Positions 8,580 to 17,663 of a DNA stretch of 64,000 nucleotides are shown piece by piece. Within the stretch, counting starts at the first letter, position 1. Every line of letters begins with the position of its first letter. Location: positions 1-64,000 of the forward strand of contig CANNDF010000008.1 of the NCBI GenBank assembly GCA_947503305.1, written 5' to 3'. The position numbers were made by a program, and so were the translations under genes. The notes below the pieces were generated by a model that was given only the letters and a program-made list of their open reading frames with translations, was not told the origin of the DNA and made no database searches. The stretch comes from an uncultured Dokdonia sp. GTDB taxonomy: Bacteria > Bacteroidota > Bacteroidia > Flavobacteriales > Flavobacteriaceae.

Positions 8580-10526
8580 ATGTCTAAAGAAACAAAAAAT
8601 ACCCCTCAGGCTAATAAGCCAAAGTTTAGCAGTTATTGGATCTATGGTTTGATAGTTGTCATTTTCATCGCTATTAGTATGTTGAGTGGAAATAGTGGTC
8701 TTAACGAGCCTAAGAAAACGTCTCTATATCAGTTTAGTCAATTTTTAAAGGATGGAGATATAGAACGTGTTGAGATCGTTAATAAAAGTGTAGCCAAAGT
8801 ATATCTTACACGAGAAGCAGAATCAAAAGAAGTACATAATAAAGGAAGAGGATCATCATTTCTCAAACCTTCTCCTGGAGCAGCAGATTATAAATTTCAG
8901 TTTGGAGATTTGCAAAACTTTGAAAATGAGATCAATACTCTTATTGCTCAGAATAACCTTTCGACTAGAGTAGAATATGATACAGAAGGTAATGTATGGG
9001 AAATGCTAGTCAATTTTTTTCCTATTATCCTTATCATAGGAATTTGGATTTTTATTATGCGGCGTATGTCTGCTGGTTCTGGAGGAGGTCCAGGAGGTCA
9101 GATTTTTAATATTGGAAAATCTAAGGCAAAGTTATTTGATGAAAAGACAGATATAAAAACATCTTTTAAAGATGTTGCAGGTCTTGAAGGAGCAAAAGAA
9201 GAAATACAAGAAATAGTAGACTTTCTTAAAAATCCAGAAAAATATACAGACCTAGGAGGGAAGATTCCTAAGGGAGCATTACTTGTAGGGCAACCAGGAA
9301 CTGGGAAAACATTACTAGCAAAAGCGGTTGCAGGAGAGGCTAAAGTTCCTTTCTTTTCACTTTCAGGTTCTGATTTTGTAGAAATGTTTGTAGGAGTAGG
9401 TGCTTCAAGAGTGCGTGATCTATTTAAACAAGCCAAAGAAAAATCTCCAGCAATTATATTTATAGATGAAATTGATGCGATAGGTCGTGCTCGAGGTAAA
9501 AATAATTTCTCAGGGTCTAATGATGAACGAGAGAATACATTAAACCAGTTACTTACAGAAATGGATGGTTTTGGTACAAATACAAATGTTATTGTACTCG
9601 CAGCGACAAACCGAGCAGATGTATTGGATAAAGCTTTAATGCGTGCAGGTCGTTTTGATAGACAGATATATGTTGATCTTCCCGATGTTAGAGAACGTAA
9701 AGAAATTTTTGAAGTTCACTTACGCCCACTTAAAAAGATAGATGAAGAACTAGATGTAGAGTTTCTTGCAAAACAGACCCCAGGATTTTCTGGTGCAGAT
9801 ATAGCAAATGTATGTAATGAAGCCGCACTTATAGCAGCTAGAAAAGGAAATAAAGCTGTAGGAAAACAGGATTTCTTAGATGCTGTAGATCGTATCGTTG
9901 GAGGTCTTGAAAAGAAAAATAAAATTATCACTCCAGAAGAGAAAAAAGCAATTGCATATCACGAAGCTGGTCATGCTACTGTGAGTTGGATGTTAGAACA
10001 TGCAGCACCCCTTGTAAAAGTGACTATAGTTCCTAGAGGAAACTCATTAGGGGCCGCGTGGTATCTCCCAGAAGAACGCCTTATCGTTCGTCCAGAACAA
10101 ATGCTAGATGAGATGTGTGCAGCCTTGGGAGGACGAGCAGCAGAAAAAGTAATATTTGATAAAATATCTACAGGAGCACTTAGCGATCTAGAAAAAGTTA
10201 CCAAACAAGCTAGAATGATGGTCACTGTCTATGGTTTAAATGATAAGGTAGGAAACCTTACATATTATGATTCTTCAGGACAGTCTGAATATAACTTTAG
10301 TAAGCCTTACAGTGAAAAAACAGCTGAGCTTATTGATAAAGAAATATCTGAGATTATTGAAGAGCAATATCAGCGAGCGATACAGCTTTTAGAAAATAAT
10401 AAAGATAAACTTACACAATTAGCAAACTTACTTTTAGACAAAGAAGTGATTTTTAAAGATAATCTTTTAGATATTTTTGGAGAACGTCCTTTTGGTAAAA
10501 AGGAAGACGTCGAAGTAATTGCTTAG
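8580..10526 (+). CDS. ftsH: ATP-dependent zinc metalloprotease FtsH
   Basis: 648 residues. FtsH is a membrane-bound AAA+ protease that degrades misfolded membrane proteins and regulatory substrates. Two membrane helices (about 19-36 and 145-162) flank the small periplasmic domain. The AAA domain has Walker A GQPGTGKT at 237-244, Walker B FIDEIDA near 295 and the second region of homology around RAGRFDR. The zinc site is HEAGH at 461-465. The transcript ends at the strong hairpin at 10555-10593. Confidence 0.97.
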   Translation: MSKETKNTPQANKPKFSSYWIYGLIVVIFIAISMLSGNSGLNEPKKTSLYQFSQFLKDGDIERVEIVNKSVAKVYLTREAESKEVHNKGRGSSFLKPSPGAADYKFQFGDLQNFENEINTLIAQNNLSTRVEYDTEGNVWEMLVNFFPIILIIGIWIFIMRRMSAGSGGGPGGQIFNIGKSKAKLFDEKTDIKTSFKDVAGLEGAKEEIQEIVDFLKNPEKYTDLGGKIPKGALLVGQPGTGKTLLAKAVAGEAKVPFFSLSGSDFVEMFVGVGASRVRDLFKQAKEKSPAIIFIDEIDAIGRARGKNNFSGSNDERENTLNQLLTEMDGFGTNTNVIVLAATNRADVLDKALMRAGRFDRQIYVDLPDVRERKEIFEVHLRPLKKIDEELDVEFLAKQTPGFSGADIANVCNEAALIAARKGNKAVGKQDFLDAVDRIVGGLEKKNKIITPEEKKAIAYHEAGHATVSWMLEHAAPLVKVTIVPRGNSLGAAWYLPEERLIVRPEQMLDEMCAALGGRAAEKVIFDKISTGALSDLEKVTKQARMMVTVYGLNDKVGNLTYYDSSGQSEYNFSKPYSEKTAELIDKEISEIIEEQYQRAIQLLENNKDKLTQLANLLLDKEVIFKDNLLDIFGERPFGKKEDVEVIA

Positions 10527-10554
10527 TTGGTCGGTAAAATAGCATTTAAAAATT

Positions 10555-10593
10555 AAAAACTTGATTTAACCCTTGGTTAAATCAAGTTTTTTT
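10555..10593 (+). terminator. Intrinsic terminator after ftsH
   Basis: A 15-base perfect stem (10557-10571 with 10575-10589) has a 3-base loop and a run of seven T. The loop and T run also seem to supply the two elements of the next promoter. Confidence 0.88.
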
Positions 10594-10600
10594 ATATTTG
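10573..10600 (+). promoter_or_regulatory. Promoter of the LUD-cdsA-psd-acbP unit, embedded in a terminator
   Basis: TTG at 10573-10575, in the loop and first stem base of the ftsH terminator, then 17 bases, then TATATTTG at 10593-10600. Spacing and -7 match the Bacteroidota pattern. Confidence 0.55.
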
Positions 10601-10634
10601 ATAAACTCTTGATACCTGAATCTAAAGCCCATTC

Positions 10635-11249
10635 ATGAGTCTATTTAGGAAATTATTTAAAGGAACCTCTAAATCAGACAAGCCCCGTGCAGAGAAACAT
10701 CAGGTAGAGCGCAGTAAATATATGCCAGATGTACATACACCTGCAGATGAGCGTTTTACTAAAAATTTCATTCTTAACGGAGGGCGGTTTTTGTATGCGC
10801 TAAATTTAGAAGAAGTAAAGGAAAATTTTGATAATATATTATTAGAGAATGATTGGTATGAGCAGAATGTATTTTGCTTAGATAAGCACTTAGAAGATAC
10901 TTTTAAAGGGTTTAATTTAAAATTTGGACAATCTAAAGAAGCTCCTTTTTTTATAACTACCTGCGAGAGTCTCATCGCTGATAATGGATCTATATTAGTG
11001 AGCTCGCATCAACTCAAAGAACTAAAACTACATGAGTTCCCACAGTATATGGTGGTATATGCTACAACAAGTCAAATCGTAAATAGTATCGGAGAAGGGC
11101 TACGACTTATTAAAAATAGAAATGCGGGTAGTATACCTACAAATATTACTACTATCAAGCATTTTGAGACCAAAGAAGATGAAAAAGACTTTATGAGCTA
11201 TGGAAGCAGTACAAAAAATTTATATTTGTTACTGCTAGAAGACTTGTAG
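10635..11249 (+). CDS. LUD domain protein (lactate-utilisation LutC-like)
   Basis: 204 residues. Weak but recognisable match to the LUD fold: the ITTCESLIADNGSILVSS segment (about 115-132) corresponds to the family's alanine/glycine-rich strand, and the TTNITTIKHFE stretch to its late motif. No iron-sulfur Cys clusters are present, so this resembles LutC rather than LutB. There are no lutA or lutB partners, and the gene is tied to cdsA and psd (one base apart), so lactate oxidation is not supported by context. I recall this protein in the same place in other flavobacteria. Its function is unknown. Confidence 0.65.
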   Translation: MSLFRKLFKGTSKSDKPRAEKHQVERSKYMPDVHTPADERFTKNFILNGGRFLYALNLEEVKENFDNILLENDWYEQNVFCLDKHLEDTFKGFNLKFGQSKEAPFFITTCESLIADNGSILVSSHQLKELKLHEFPQYMVVYATTSQIVNSIGEGLRLIKNRNAGSIPTNITTIKHFETKEDEKDFMSYGSSTKNLYLLLLEDL

Positions 11250-11250
11250 T

Positions 11251-12054
11251 ATGCGTGAGGTTATTATTAGGGCACTTTCGGGATTGTTATATATGGCATG
11301 TTTACTACTTGCGATATTTTCTCTTGAAAATGCTTATTTATTATTGTTATTAATTTTTGGATTCATATGTCTCTATGAATTTTTAAAGTTAGTAGGTATA
11401 AAATCCTATATACCTTATCTATTGTTTATTATAGTAACCGTAGTTTTCTGTTACTTTAAATGGTCACGACTAGCTACTCTTTTATTTTTAGGATTAACGG
11501 TTACTACAAATCTCTACTTAATAAAGAATTTAATACGTCCTTCAGAAAAGTACATAACCCTATCTCAAAAATACGGATACACACTATTTTATATTATAGG
11601 AGGATTTGTATTTACAATATTATTACCGTCATATCAAGGTGATTATACATCATATTTAGTAGCAAGTGTTTTTGCTCTGATATGGATTAATGATACCTTT
11701 GCATTTATAGTGGGTAAAAGCATAGGAAAGCATAAGCTTCTTGAACGCATTTCTCCTAAGAAGACAATAGAAGGTTTTATAGGGGGGCTTGTTTTTTCAT
11801 GTATTGCAAGTTTTTTTATTTTCAAATTTACAGGTTTGCTAACTATTCAATTGTGGATTACGGTAGCAATAGTTACTTCTGTATTTGGTACATTAGGAGA
11901 TCTTATACAATCACAATTAAAACGTCAGGCGGGAGTTAAAGATAGTGGTCAATTAATGCCAGGACACGGAGGTTTTTATGACAGACTGGATAGTATCATT
12001 TTTGCAAGCCCGTTTATTTATCTTTTTTTAATAGTATTAGAATATGTTTCATAA
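11251..12054 (+). CDS. cdsA: Phosphatidate cytidylyltransferase CdsA
   Basis: 267 residues with about seven or eight membrane helices. It makes CDP-diacylglycerol from phosphatidate and CTP at the inner membrane. The C-terminal CDS signature is clear: SPKKTIEGFIGG near residue 170, then GDLIQSQLKRQAGVKDSG and PGHGGFYDRLDS. The ATG follows the LUD stop by one base, and its end overlaps the psd start by 11 bases, showing translational coupling of consecutive phospholipid steps. Confidence 0.95.
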   Translation: MREVIIRALSGLLYMACLLLAIFSLENAYLLLLLIFGFICLYEFLKLVGIKSYIPYLLFIIVTVVFCYFKWSRLATLLFLGLTVTTNLYLIKNLIRPSEKYITLSQKYGYTLFYIIGGFVFTILLPSYQGDYTSYLVASVFALIWINDTFAFIVGKSIGKHKLLERISPKKTIEGFIGGLVFSCIASFFIFKFTGLLTIQLWITVAIVTSVFGTLGDLIQSQLKRQAGVKDSGQLMPGHGGFYDRLDSIIFASPFIYLFLIVLEYVS

Positions 12055-12694
12055 AGAAGGAAATACAATAATAGTTATCTCACTTTCAGTGTTTACGATA
12101 GGCTTGTTGACCGCAAATCGATTTGTGACAAACAAACTATTATTCTATGCAACCGTAGTTATTCTAGTCGTGTTATTATACCTTATTCTTCAATTTTTTA
12201 GAAACCCAGCTAGGATAGCTCCTAATGATATAAATAAAATTGTATCTCCTGTAGATGGAAAGGTTGTGGTGATAGAAGAAGTGTTTGAAAAAGAATATTT
12301 TAAGGATCAACGCTTGCAAGTTTCTGTATTTATGTCACCTCTTAATGTGCATGTGACAAGATATCCAGGAGCAGGAAAGGTTGTTTTTAGTAAATATCAT
12401 CCTGGGAAATATCTTGTAGCTTGGCATCCTAAAGCAAGTGAAGAAAATGAGCGTACAACAGTGGTTGTAAAAACAGAAAAATTTGGAGAAGTCATGCATA
12501 GGCAAATTGCAGGAGCACTGGCAAAACGTATCGTTAATTATGCCACAGAAGGAGATGCTGTTTTGCAAGGGGACGAGAGTGGATTTATTAAATTTGGATC
12601 GCGGGTTGATATTTACCTTCCCGTAGGAACTAATGTCCAGGTAGCACTTAATCAAAAAGTAAAAGGAGCATCATCAATAATAGCGACAGCATAA
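12044..12694 (+). CDS. psd: Phosphatidylserine decarboxylase proenzyme
   Basis: 216 residues, the short class of Psd. It decarboxylates phosphatidylserine to phosphatidylethanolamine. Two N-terminal membrane helices (about 8-50) are followed by SPVDGKVV (68-75) and the NVHVTRYP motif (101-108). The self-cleavage site is Gly185-Ser186 in KFGSRVD, where Ser becomes the pyruvoyl group. It overlaps cdsA upstream by 11 bases and shares the TAATG stop/start with the acyl-CoA-binding gene. A phosphatidylserine synthase gene is not in the window. Confidence 0.94.
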   Translation: MFHKEGNTIIVISLSVFTIGLLTANRFVTNKLLFYATVVILVVLLYLILQFFRNPARIAPNDINKIVSPVDGKVVVIEEVFEKEYFKDQRLQVSVFMSPLNVHVTRYPGAGKVVFSKYHPGKYLVAWHPKASEENERTTVVVKTEKFGEVMHRQIAGALAKRIVNYATEGDAVLQGDESGFIKFGSRVDIYLPVGTNVQVALNQKVKGASSIIATA

Positions 12695-12960
12695 TGGGAG
12701 ATAAGGCGATCCATACCAAATTTTGGGACGCTTTTAAAAAAGTGAGTGAGACAGATCAGGAATTTCCTCCGGATGTATTACTTAAATTTTATGCATTGTA
12801 TAAGCAAGCTACACAAGAAAACACATTTAGTTACCAAGAAGGAGAACATGAGCTTGTAAGTGCATTTAAAATGAACGCACTATTACAAGTAAAAAGTTTA
12901 TCTGCAGATCAAGCTAAGAAAGCCTATATAAAACTTGCAAAGAAATATCTCAAAAACTAG
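12694..12960 (+). CDS. Acyl-CoA-binding protein
   Basis: 88 residues, the full length of a single ACBP domain. The helix 1 motif (FWDAFKKVSE) and the LLKFYALYKQAT segment with the conserved tyrosine and lysine that contact CoA are visible; the helix 4 end KAYIKLAKKYL fits too. It would buffer cytosolic long-chain acyl-CoA. Its start overlaps the psd stop by one base, so it belongs to the phospholipid operon. Its stop interlocks with the valS stop in a CTAG shared by both strands. Confidence 0.88.
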   Translation: MGDKAIHTKFWDAFKKVSETDQEFPPDVLLKFYALYKQATQENTFSYQEGEHELVSAFKMNALLQVKSLSADQAKKAYIKLAKKYLKN

Positions 12961-15590
12961 CTTAAACTAGCTAATCTTTTTTCAAGAGCTTCTACTTTTG
13001 CTTCTGCATCTGCTAATTTTTGTTTTTCAATAGCCACTACTTTTTCTGGAGCATTATTTACAAAACGTTCATTACTTAACTTCTTTGAAACGGATACTAA
13101 GAAACCTTTAGTGTATTTTAATTCGTCTTCTATTTTTGCAATTTCAGCCTCTATATCTATAGTACCGGTAAGAGGAATAAAATATTCATTAGACTTTACT
13201 CTAAAAGAAAGCGCTTTTTCCAAAGGTGTTTGTGTATTTTCAATCTCACTTATATTACCCAGTTTAGTAATGATAGAGTCAAAATCTGATGAAACCTTTT
13301 CGTTTGAAAGCAGGTGTAATTCGATAGAATCTTTAAAAGGAATATTTTTGCTTTTACGAATCGTTCTTATTCCAGAAATAACATGAGAAGCATACTCAAA
13401 ACCTTCAATAACTTTTGTGTCGATTGCTTCTTGCTCTGGCCAGTGATTGATAATAAGAGCTTCTTCAGAACTACGTTCTTTAATTGTTTGCCAGATCTCT
13501 TCTGTAGCAAAAGGTGCAAACGGGTGTAAAATACGTAGATTGTTTTCTAATGCATGTATAATATCATTATACGTCTTGCGATCTATAGGTTGTTGATATG
13601 CAGGTTTGGCAATTTCTAATAACCAACTACAGAAATCATCCCATATTAGTTTGTAGGTAGCCATTAATGCATCACTTATTCTATATTTAGAAAAATGATC
13701 TTCTATTTCTGCGAGTGTTTGTTGAAAACGTGCATGATACCATTCTATGCCTTTTTTACTGGATTCAGGTTGTTTAATGGTATCGCTTACTTCCCACCCT
13801 TTAATTAATCGGAAAGCATTCCATATTTTATTTACAAAGCTTTTCCCTTGATTACAAAGATCCTCATCAAACATGAGGTCATTTCCAGCTGCACTACTTA
13901 ACAAAAGTCCTACACGTACCCCATCTGCTCCATACTGTTCTATTAATTTTAATGCATCAGGAGAATTGCCAAGTTGTTTTGACATCTTACGACGTTGTTT
14001 GTCACGCACTAATCCAGTAAGATATACATTGTTAAAAGGACGTTCATCTGTGTATTCATATCCAGCAATAATCATACGGGCAACCCAGAAAAATAAAATA
14101 TCTGGACCAGTTACAAGATCATTAGTAGGGTAGTAGTATTTAAATTCTGCGTTGTCAGGATTACGTACTCCATCAAAAACACTCATAGGCCATAACCAAG
14201 AAGAAAACCAAGTGTCCAGTGCATCTTCATCTTGTCGTAAATCAGATAGTTGTATGTTGTCATTTTGAGTACGCTTTCGCGAAAGCGTTAACGCTTCCTC
14301 TATACTTTCGGCAACAACAAAATCTTCTTTACCGTCTCCATAGTAATATGCAGGAATTTGTTGCCCCCACCATAATTGACGCGAGATATTCCAATCACGG
14401 ATATTTTCCATCCAGTGACGATAGGTATTTTCAAATTTCTTAGGAAATAATTGAACTTGTCCAGTTTCTAAAACCGCTTTTATTGCTGGTTTTACAAGGT
14501 CTTCCATTTTTAAAAACCATTGATCAGAAAGTCTGGGTTCTATAACCGCTTTTGTGCGTTCTGAAGTTCCTACCTTATTTATGTGGTTTTCTGTTTTAAT
14601 AAGATGACCTTTTTGGTCTAGCTCTTTTTTGATGTTTTTACGAGCTTCAAATCGATCTTGACCTTCATAATGTAATCCAAAACTATTAAGAGACGCGTCT
14701 TCATTAAAAATATCTATAACTTCTAGATTGTGTTTATCTCCAAGAACTTTATCATTCTCATCATGAGCAGGAGTTACTTTAAGACAACCTGTTCCAAACT
14801 CAATATCAACATACTCGTCTTCTATAATTGGAATTACACGACCACATATTGGGACAATGGCTTTCTTTCCTTTTAAATGTGTAAAACGATCATCATTTGG
14901 GTTAATACAGATTGCAGTATCACCAAAAATAGTTTCTGGTCGTGTAGTAGCAATTGTTAAGAAGTCTTCTGAACCTTCGATTTGATAGTTAAGGTAATAG
15001 AGTAATCCCTGTCGCTCTTCATGAATAACTTCTTCATCAGAAAGCGTAGTTTTTGCTTCTGGATCCCAATTTACCATACGGTATCCTCGATAGATTTTTC
15101 CTTTATTGTAGAGATCTACAAAGGTTTTAATAACTGCTTCTGACATCTCAGGATCCATCGTAAACTTTGTGCGCTCCCAATCACAGGAGGCTCCAAGTTT
15201 TTTAAGTTGCTCAAGAATAACTCCTCCGTATTCTTCTTTCCATTCCCAGGCATGTTTTAAAAATTCTTCACGAGTAAGATCAGATTTGTTAATGCCCTGT
15301 TCGGCAAGTTTTGCAACTACCTTAGCTTCGGTAGCAATAGAGGCATGATCTGTGCCAGGAACCCAGCAGGCATTAAGACCAGTTAAACGAGCACGTCGTA
15401 TTAAAACGTCTTGTATTGTATTGTTGAGCATATGTCCCATATGAAGTACTCCCGTCACATTAGGAGGTGGAATAACGATGGTATATGGTTTTTTTTCATT
15501 TGGTGTTGAATGAAAATAATTGTGTTCCATCCAGTATGTATACCACTTATCTTCTACTTGTGAAGCGTCATATTTTGAAGCTATGCTCAT
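12957..15590 (-). CDS. valS: Valyl-tRNA synthetase
   Basis: 877 residues from the ATG at 15590 (MSIASKYDASQVEDKWY, the usual family start). An in-frame TTG at 15623 lies within a -7 element and is rejected. Class I signatures are PPPNVTGVLHMGHML (HIGH) and KMSKQLGNSPD (KMSKS). The editing domain (TTRPETIFGDTA) and the C-terminal coiled-coil tail are present. The dispersed palindrome encodes TLSRKR in the CP-insert region, where relatives vary. It ends inside the acyl-CoA-binding gene stop, with no terminator between. Confidence 0.97.
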   Translation of the reverse strand: MSIASKYDASQVEDKWYTYWMEHNYFHSTPNEKKPYTIVIPPPNVTGVLHMGHMLNNTIQDVLIRRARLTGLNACWVPGTDHASIATEAKVVAKLAEQGINKSDLTREEFLKHAWEWKEEYGGVILEQLKKLGASCDWERTKFTMDPEMSEAVIKTFVDLYNKGKIYRGYRMVNWDPEAKTTLSDEEVIHEERQGLLYYLNYQIEGSEDFLTIATTRPETIFGDTAICINPNDDRFTHLKGKKAIVPICGRVIPIIEDEYVDIEFGTGCLKVTPAHDENDKVLGDKHNLEVIDIFNEDASLNSFGLHYEGQDRFEARKNIKKELDQKGHLIKTENHINKVGTSERTKAVIEPRLSDQWFLKMEDLVKPAIKAVLETGQVQLFPKKFENTYRHWMENIRDWNISRQLWWGQQIPAYYYGDGKEDFVVAESIEEALTLSRKRTQNDNIQLSDLRQDEDALDTWFSSWLWPMSVFDGVRNPDNAEFKYYYPTNDLVTGPDILFFWVARMIIAGYEYTDERPFNNVYLTGLVRDKQRRKMSKQLGNSPDALKLIEQYGADGVRVGLLLSSAAGNDLMFDEDLCNQGKSFVNKIWNAFRLIKGWEVSDTIKQPESSKKGIEWYHARFQQTLAEIEDHFSKYRISDALMATYKLIWDDFCSWLLEIAKPAYQQPIDRKTYNDIIHALENNLRILHPFAPFATEEIWQTIKERSSEEALIINHWPEQEAIDTKVIEGFEYASHVISGIRTIRKSKNIPFKDSIELHLLSNEKVSSDFDSIITKLGNISEIENTQTPLEKALSFRVKSNEYFIPLTGTIDIEAEIAKIEDELKYTKGFLVSVSKKLSNERFVNNAPEKVVAIEKQKLADAEAKVEALEKRLASLS
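14272..14287. repeat. Dispersed palindrome, copy 3 (in valS)
   Basis: A perfect 16-base palindrome, extended to 18 by flanking A and T. It is read as TLSRKR on the valS strand. Confidence 0.95.
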
Positions 15591-15620
15591 AGTTTGGTCT
15601 AATTCTTGAATTATAGTTTG

Positions 15621-15628
15621 CAAAAGTA
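15621..15628 (-). promoter_or_regulatory. -7 promoter element of valS
   Basis: TACTTTTG on the minus strand matches TAnnTTTG and lies 30 bases before the valS ATG. No matching TTG is clear. Confidence 0.5.
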
Positions 15629-15773
15629 CTGATAACAGTAGGATTAATAAATAAGTAGTCTTGTATTTTTATGAATTTGAGAATAATATAAGTGCCGATA
15701 GGTATTGTTGATATGATTATTTGGTCAGTGGTGTAATTCTAACTATTTTTAACGTCCTCAAATATTGGAAATT

Positions 15774-16157
15774 ATGAAAAAACTAATGTTATTGCTGTTT
15801 ACTGGTCTTATGATGATTAGTGTAACAGCGCAAGAGAAAAAAGCGGCAATCACTTTTGAGAGTGATGTTGTAGATTATGGAGAAATAGCGTATGGATCAG
15901 ACGGTGTCCGTAAATTTAATTTTACAAATACGGGTAATGATGTTCTTATAGTAGCCAGAGTATACTCAACTTGTGGATGTACAATTCCCAAAAAACCTGA
16001 AAACCCTATTCAACCAGGAGAAACAGGGGTGATTGAAGTAAAATATGACACAAAACGTCCAGGGCCTATACGAAAGACTATAACAGTATATAGTAATGCA
16101 TCGGAGGTGCCTCATACCTTAAAAATAAAAGGGAAGGTAATGCCTGAAAGCAAATAA
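15774..16157 (+). CDS. Secreted DUF1573 domain protein
   Basis: 127 residues from the ATG at 15774; an in-frame TTG nine bases earlier is rejected because the signal peptide starts at MKKLML. The signal peptide runs to about residue 19 (VTAQ). The rest is one DUF1573 (Ig-like, ASH/PapD-like) domain: YGEIAYGSDGVRKFNFTNTG, then YSTCGCTIP with the family's CGC motif, and PGETGVIEVKYDT. Role unknown; these proteins are abundant in Bacteroidota and lie in the periplasm or outer membrane. It is a single-gene unit ending at the hairpin at 16179-16209. Confidence 0.85.
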   Translation: MKKLMLLLFTGLMMISVTAQEKKAAITFESDVVDYGEIAYGSDGVRKFNFTNTGNDVLIVARVYSTCGCTIPKKPENPIQPGETGVIEVKYDTKRPGPIRKTITVYSNASEVPHTLKIKGKVMPESK

Positions 16158-16178
16158 AATAAAAGATATTTTAATTTT

Positions 16179-16209
16179 AAAAAGGCTCCTAATTGTAGGG
16201 GCCTTTTTT
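16179..16209. terminator. Bidirectional terminator between convergent genes
   Basis: AAAAGGCTCCT and AGGGGCCTTTT form a stem with one wobble pair and a 6-base loop, with A before it and six T after it. It separates the DUF1573 gene from the leftward protease gene. Confidence 0.75.
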
Positions 16210-16212
16210 GTT

Positions 16213-17553
16213 TTAAAGAATAGAAGTTAGCACAAAAGACACTTTAGAGGGGATACCATTACGTTCTATTTTTAAATGGATTGTTTTTCCATCTTCTTGA
16301 AAAAAATACTTGTTTACATCCTCCAGTTTCATTCGTTCTGTACTCTTATTATTGATGGCAATGATTAAATCTCCCTTTTGTACTCCTGCTTTTTCTGCTA
16401 TAGATCCTTTTCTAATTTGTGAGACAACATAAGTAGGAAGTAATTTAGTTTTGTATTTATTATGAGTTTTAAAGATATTAACAACCTGATTGGTATACTC
16501 ATTTGCCCGAGTAATACTCTTATCATTACTACTGAGTAATTCTTTATCAATAGTATAATCCCCATGCTGAACTAACAAACCGCTTTTATTATATGAGAAT
16601 GGTTTGTCATAGTTTCTGTTTTTTGAGAGTGTTATTTTTTTGTTTGGATAATCAATGATACAATGAAAACGGTATAGAAAACCTGCTCCTATACTTCCGT
16701 TTCGATTATTGTTCTTGATAATGTTTTTTATAGAAATACTATCTGGAAAAGCAGTAGTGACATTTTTGAAATTAAAACGTCCTAAAGTAAGGGATTCTGT
16801 AAAAGCTCTTTTGCCTTCTATAATTCCATTAAGCCCTACTCCTAGAAAATCTTTAAAATTACTTTTAGGAACTTTTATAGAGGATAGACTATTTTCAAAT
16901 AACCACAATGGATCACTTGCTCCAGAGTCTAGTAGCATTTTTGTAGTAAACGAATCATTAATTGTCCTTATATCCGTATGTATATAGGGTCTGTTTTTTA
17001 TAAAATCCAAAGAAAAGGTCTCACATTTTTTACATGTGTCGTAAGTATACGACTGAGGGGTGTTTACGATAATGTGCTTTTTTATGTAGTTTATTTTTAC
17101 AATAAAATCTTTAAAAAAATCATGCCCTATAATACCATGAATTTCATATCCTAGGCGAGGAGAGAAATTATGTTGTTCATCTATGATGACATACATCTCT
17201 TGATTATTACTTACAGCTTGCCCAATTTTGATAGTATTTTTACGAGATTTTAATGCTTTGATGGGAGCTCCTGTTCCAGCGCCTTTAAGTTCTACAAAGA
17301 CAGCATTATTTGCTAGAATTTCCTGATTCTCTTTAATCTCAAAAATGATAGTGCCATTTGCTCCAGTATCTAAAAGAAAGTTAAGATCTATTCCATTTAC
17401 GGTGACAGGTACGACTACTAGATTACTTATGATTTCTATAGGAATTTTTTCTTCTATGATCCCTTTTGGAAAAGAAAAAGAAGCTTGCCCCCATCCCTGT
17501 GTTGATAGAAATAGAAAAAAAACAAATCGTAATATGTGTTTCCTTGTCGTCAT
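16213..17553 (-). CDS. Secreted retropepsin-like aspartic protease with PDZ domain
   Basis: 446 residues. Signal peptide 1-23 (ending WGQ). Two aspartyl protease half-domains follow, each with its own active-site motif: DTGA at 62-65 and DSGA at 209-212, so one chain could form a whole active site. A PDZ domain covers about 365-446 (GSIAEKAGVQKGDLIIAINN). This architecture recurs in Bacteroidota as envelope or periplasmic proteins, but substrates are not known. A CKKC pair sits at 174-177. It is monocistronic with a dispersed palindrome in its upstream region. Confidence 0.85.
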   Translation of the reverse strand: MTTRKHILRFVFFLFLSTQGWGQASFSFPKGIIEEKIPIEIISNLVVVPVTVNGIDLNFLLDTGANGTIIFEIKENQEILANNAVFVELKGAGTGAPIKALKSRKNTIKIGQAVSNNQEMYVIIDEQHNFSPRLGYEIHGIIGHDFFKDFIVKINYIKKHIIVNTPQSYTYDTCKKCETFSLDFIKNRPYIHTDIRTINDSFTTKMLLDSGASDPLWLFENSLSSIKVPKSNFKDFLGVGLNGIIEGKRAFTESLTLGRFNFKNVTTAFPDSISIKNIIKNNNRNGSIGAGFLYRFHCIIDYPNKKITLSKNRNYDKPFSYNKSGLLVQHGDYTIDKELLSSNDKSITRANEYTNQVVNIFKTHNKYKTKLLPTYVVSQIRKGSIAEKAGVQKGDLIIAINNKSTERMKLEDVNKYFFQEDGKTIHLKIERNGIPSKVSFVLTSIL

Positions 17554-17595
17554 AGGATTCGTATACTCTCATAATTTACAAAAAGTGTTTTACAT

Positions 17596-17608
17596 TTTCG
17601 CGAAAGCG
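17596..17608. repeat. Dispersed palindrome, copy 4 (intergenic)
   Basis: TTTCGCGAAAGCG, core plus right arm, between the divergent protease and aminotransferase genes. Confidence 0.85.
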
Positions 17609-17663
17609 AACGTATAAATACCAATATAATTTGCATTTTTGTAACGCAAAAAAGTAAAAGATT

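Noticed and set aside
15591-15623. TTG start extending valS by 11 residues
   Set aside because: The TTG lies in the -7 element and the family normally starts at MSIA. Similar TTG extensions were rejected for lipA, tgt, dnaB, asnB, crtI, the DUF1573 gene and the Kelch lipoprotein.
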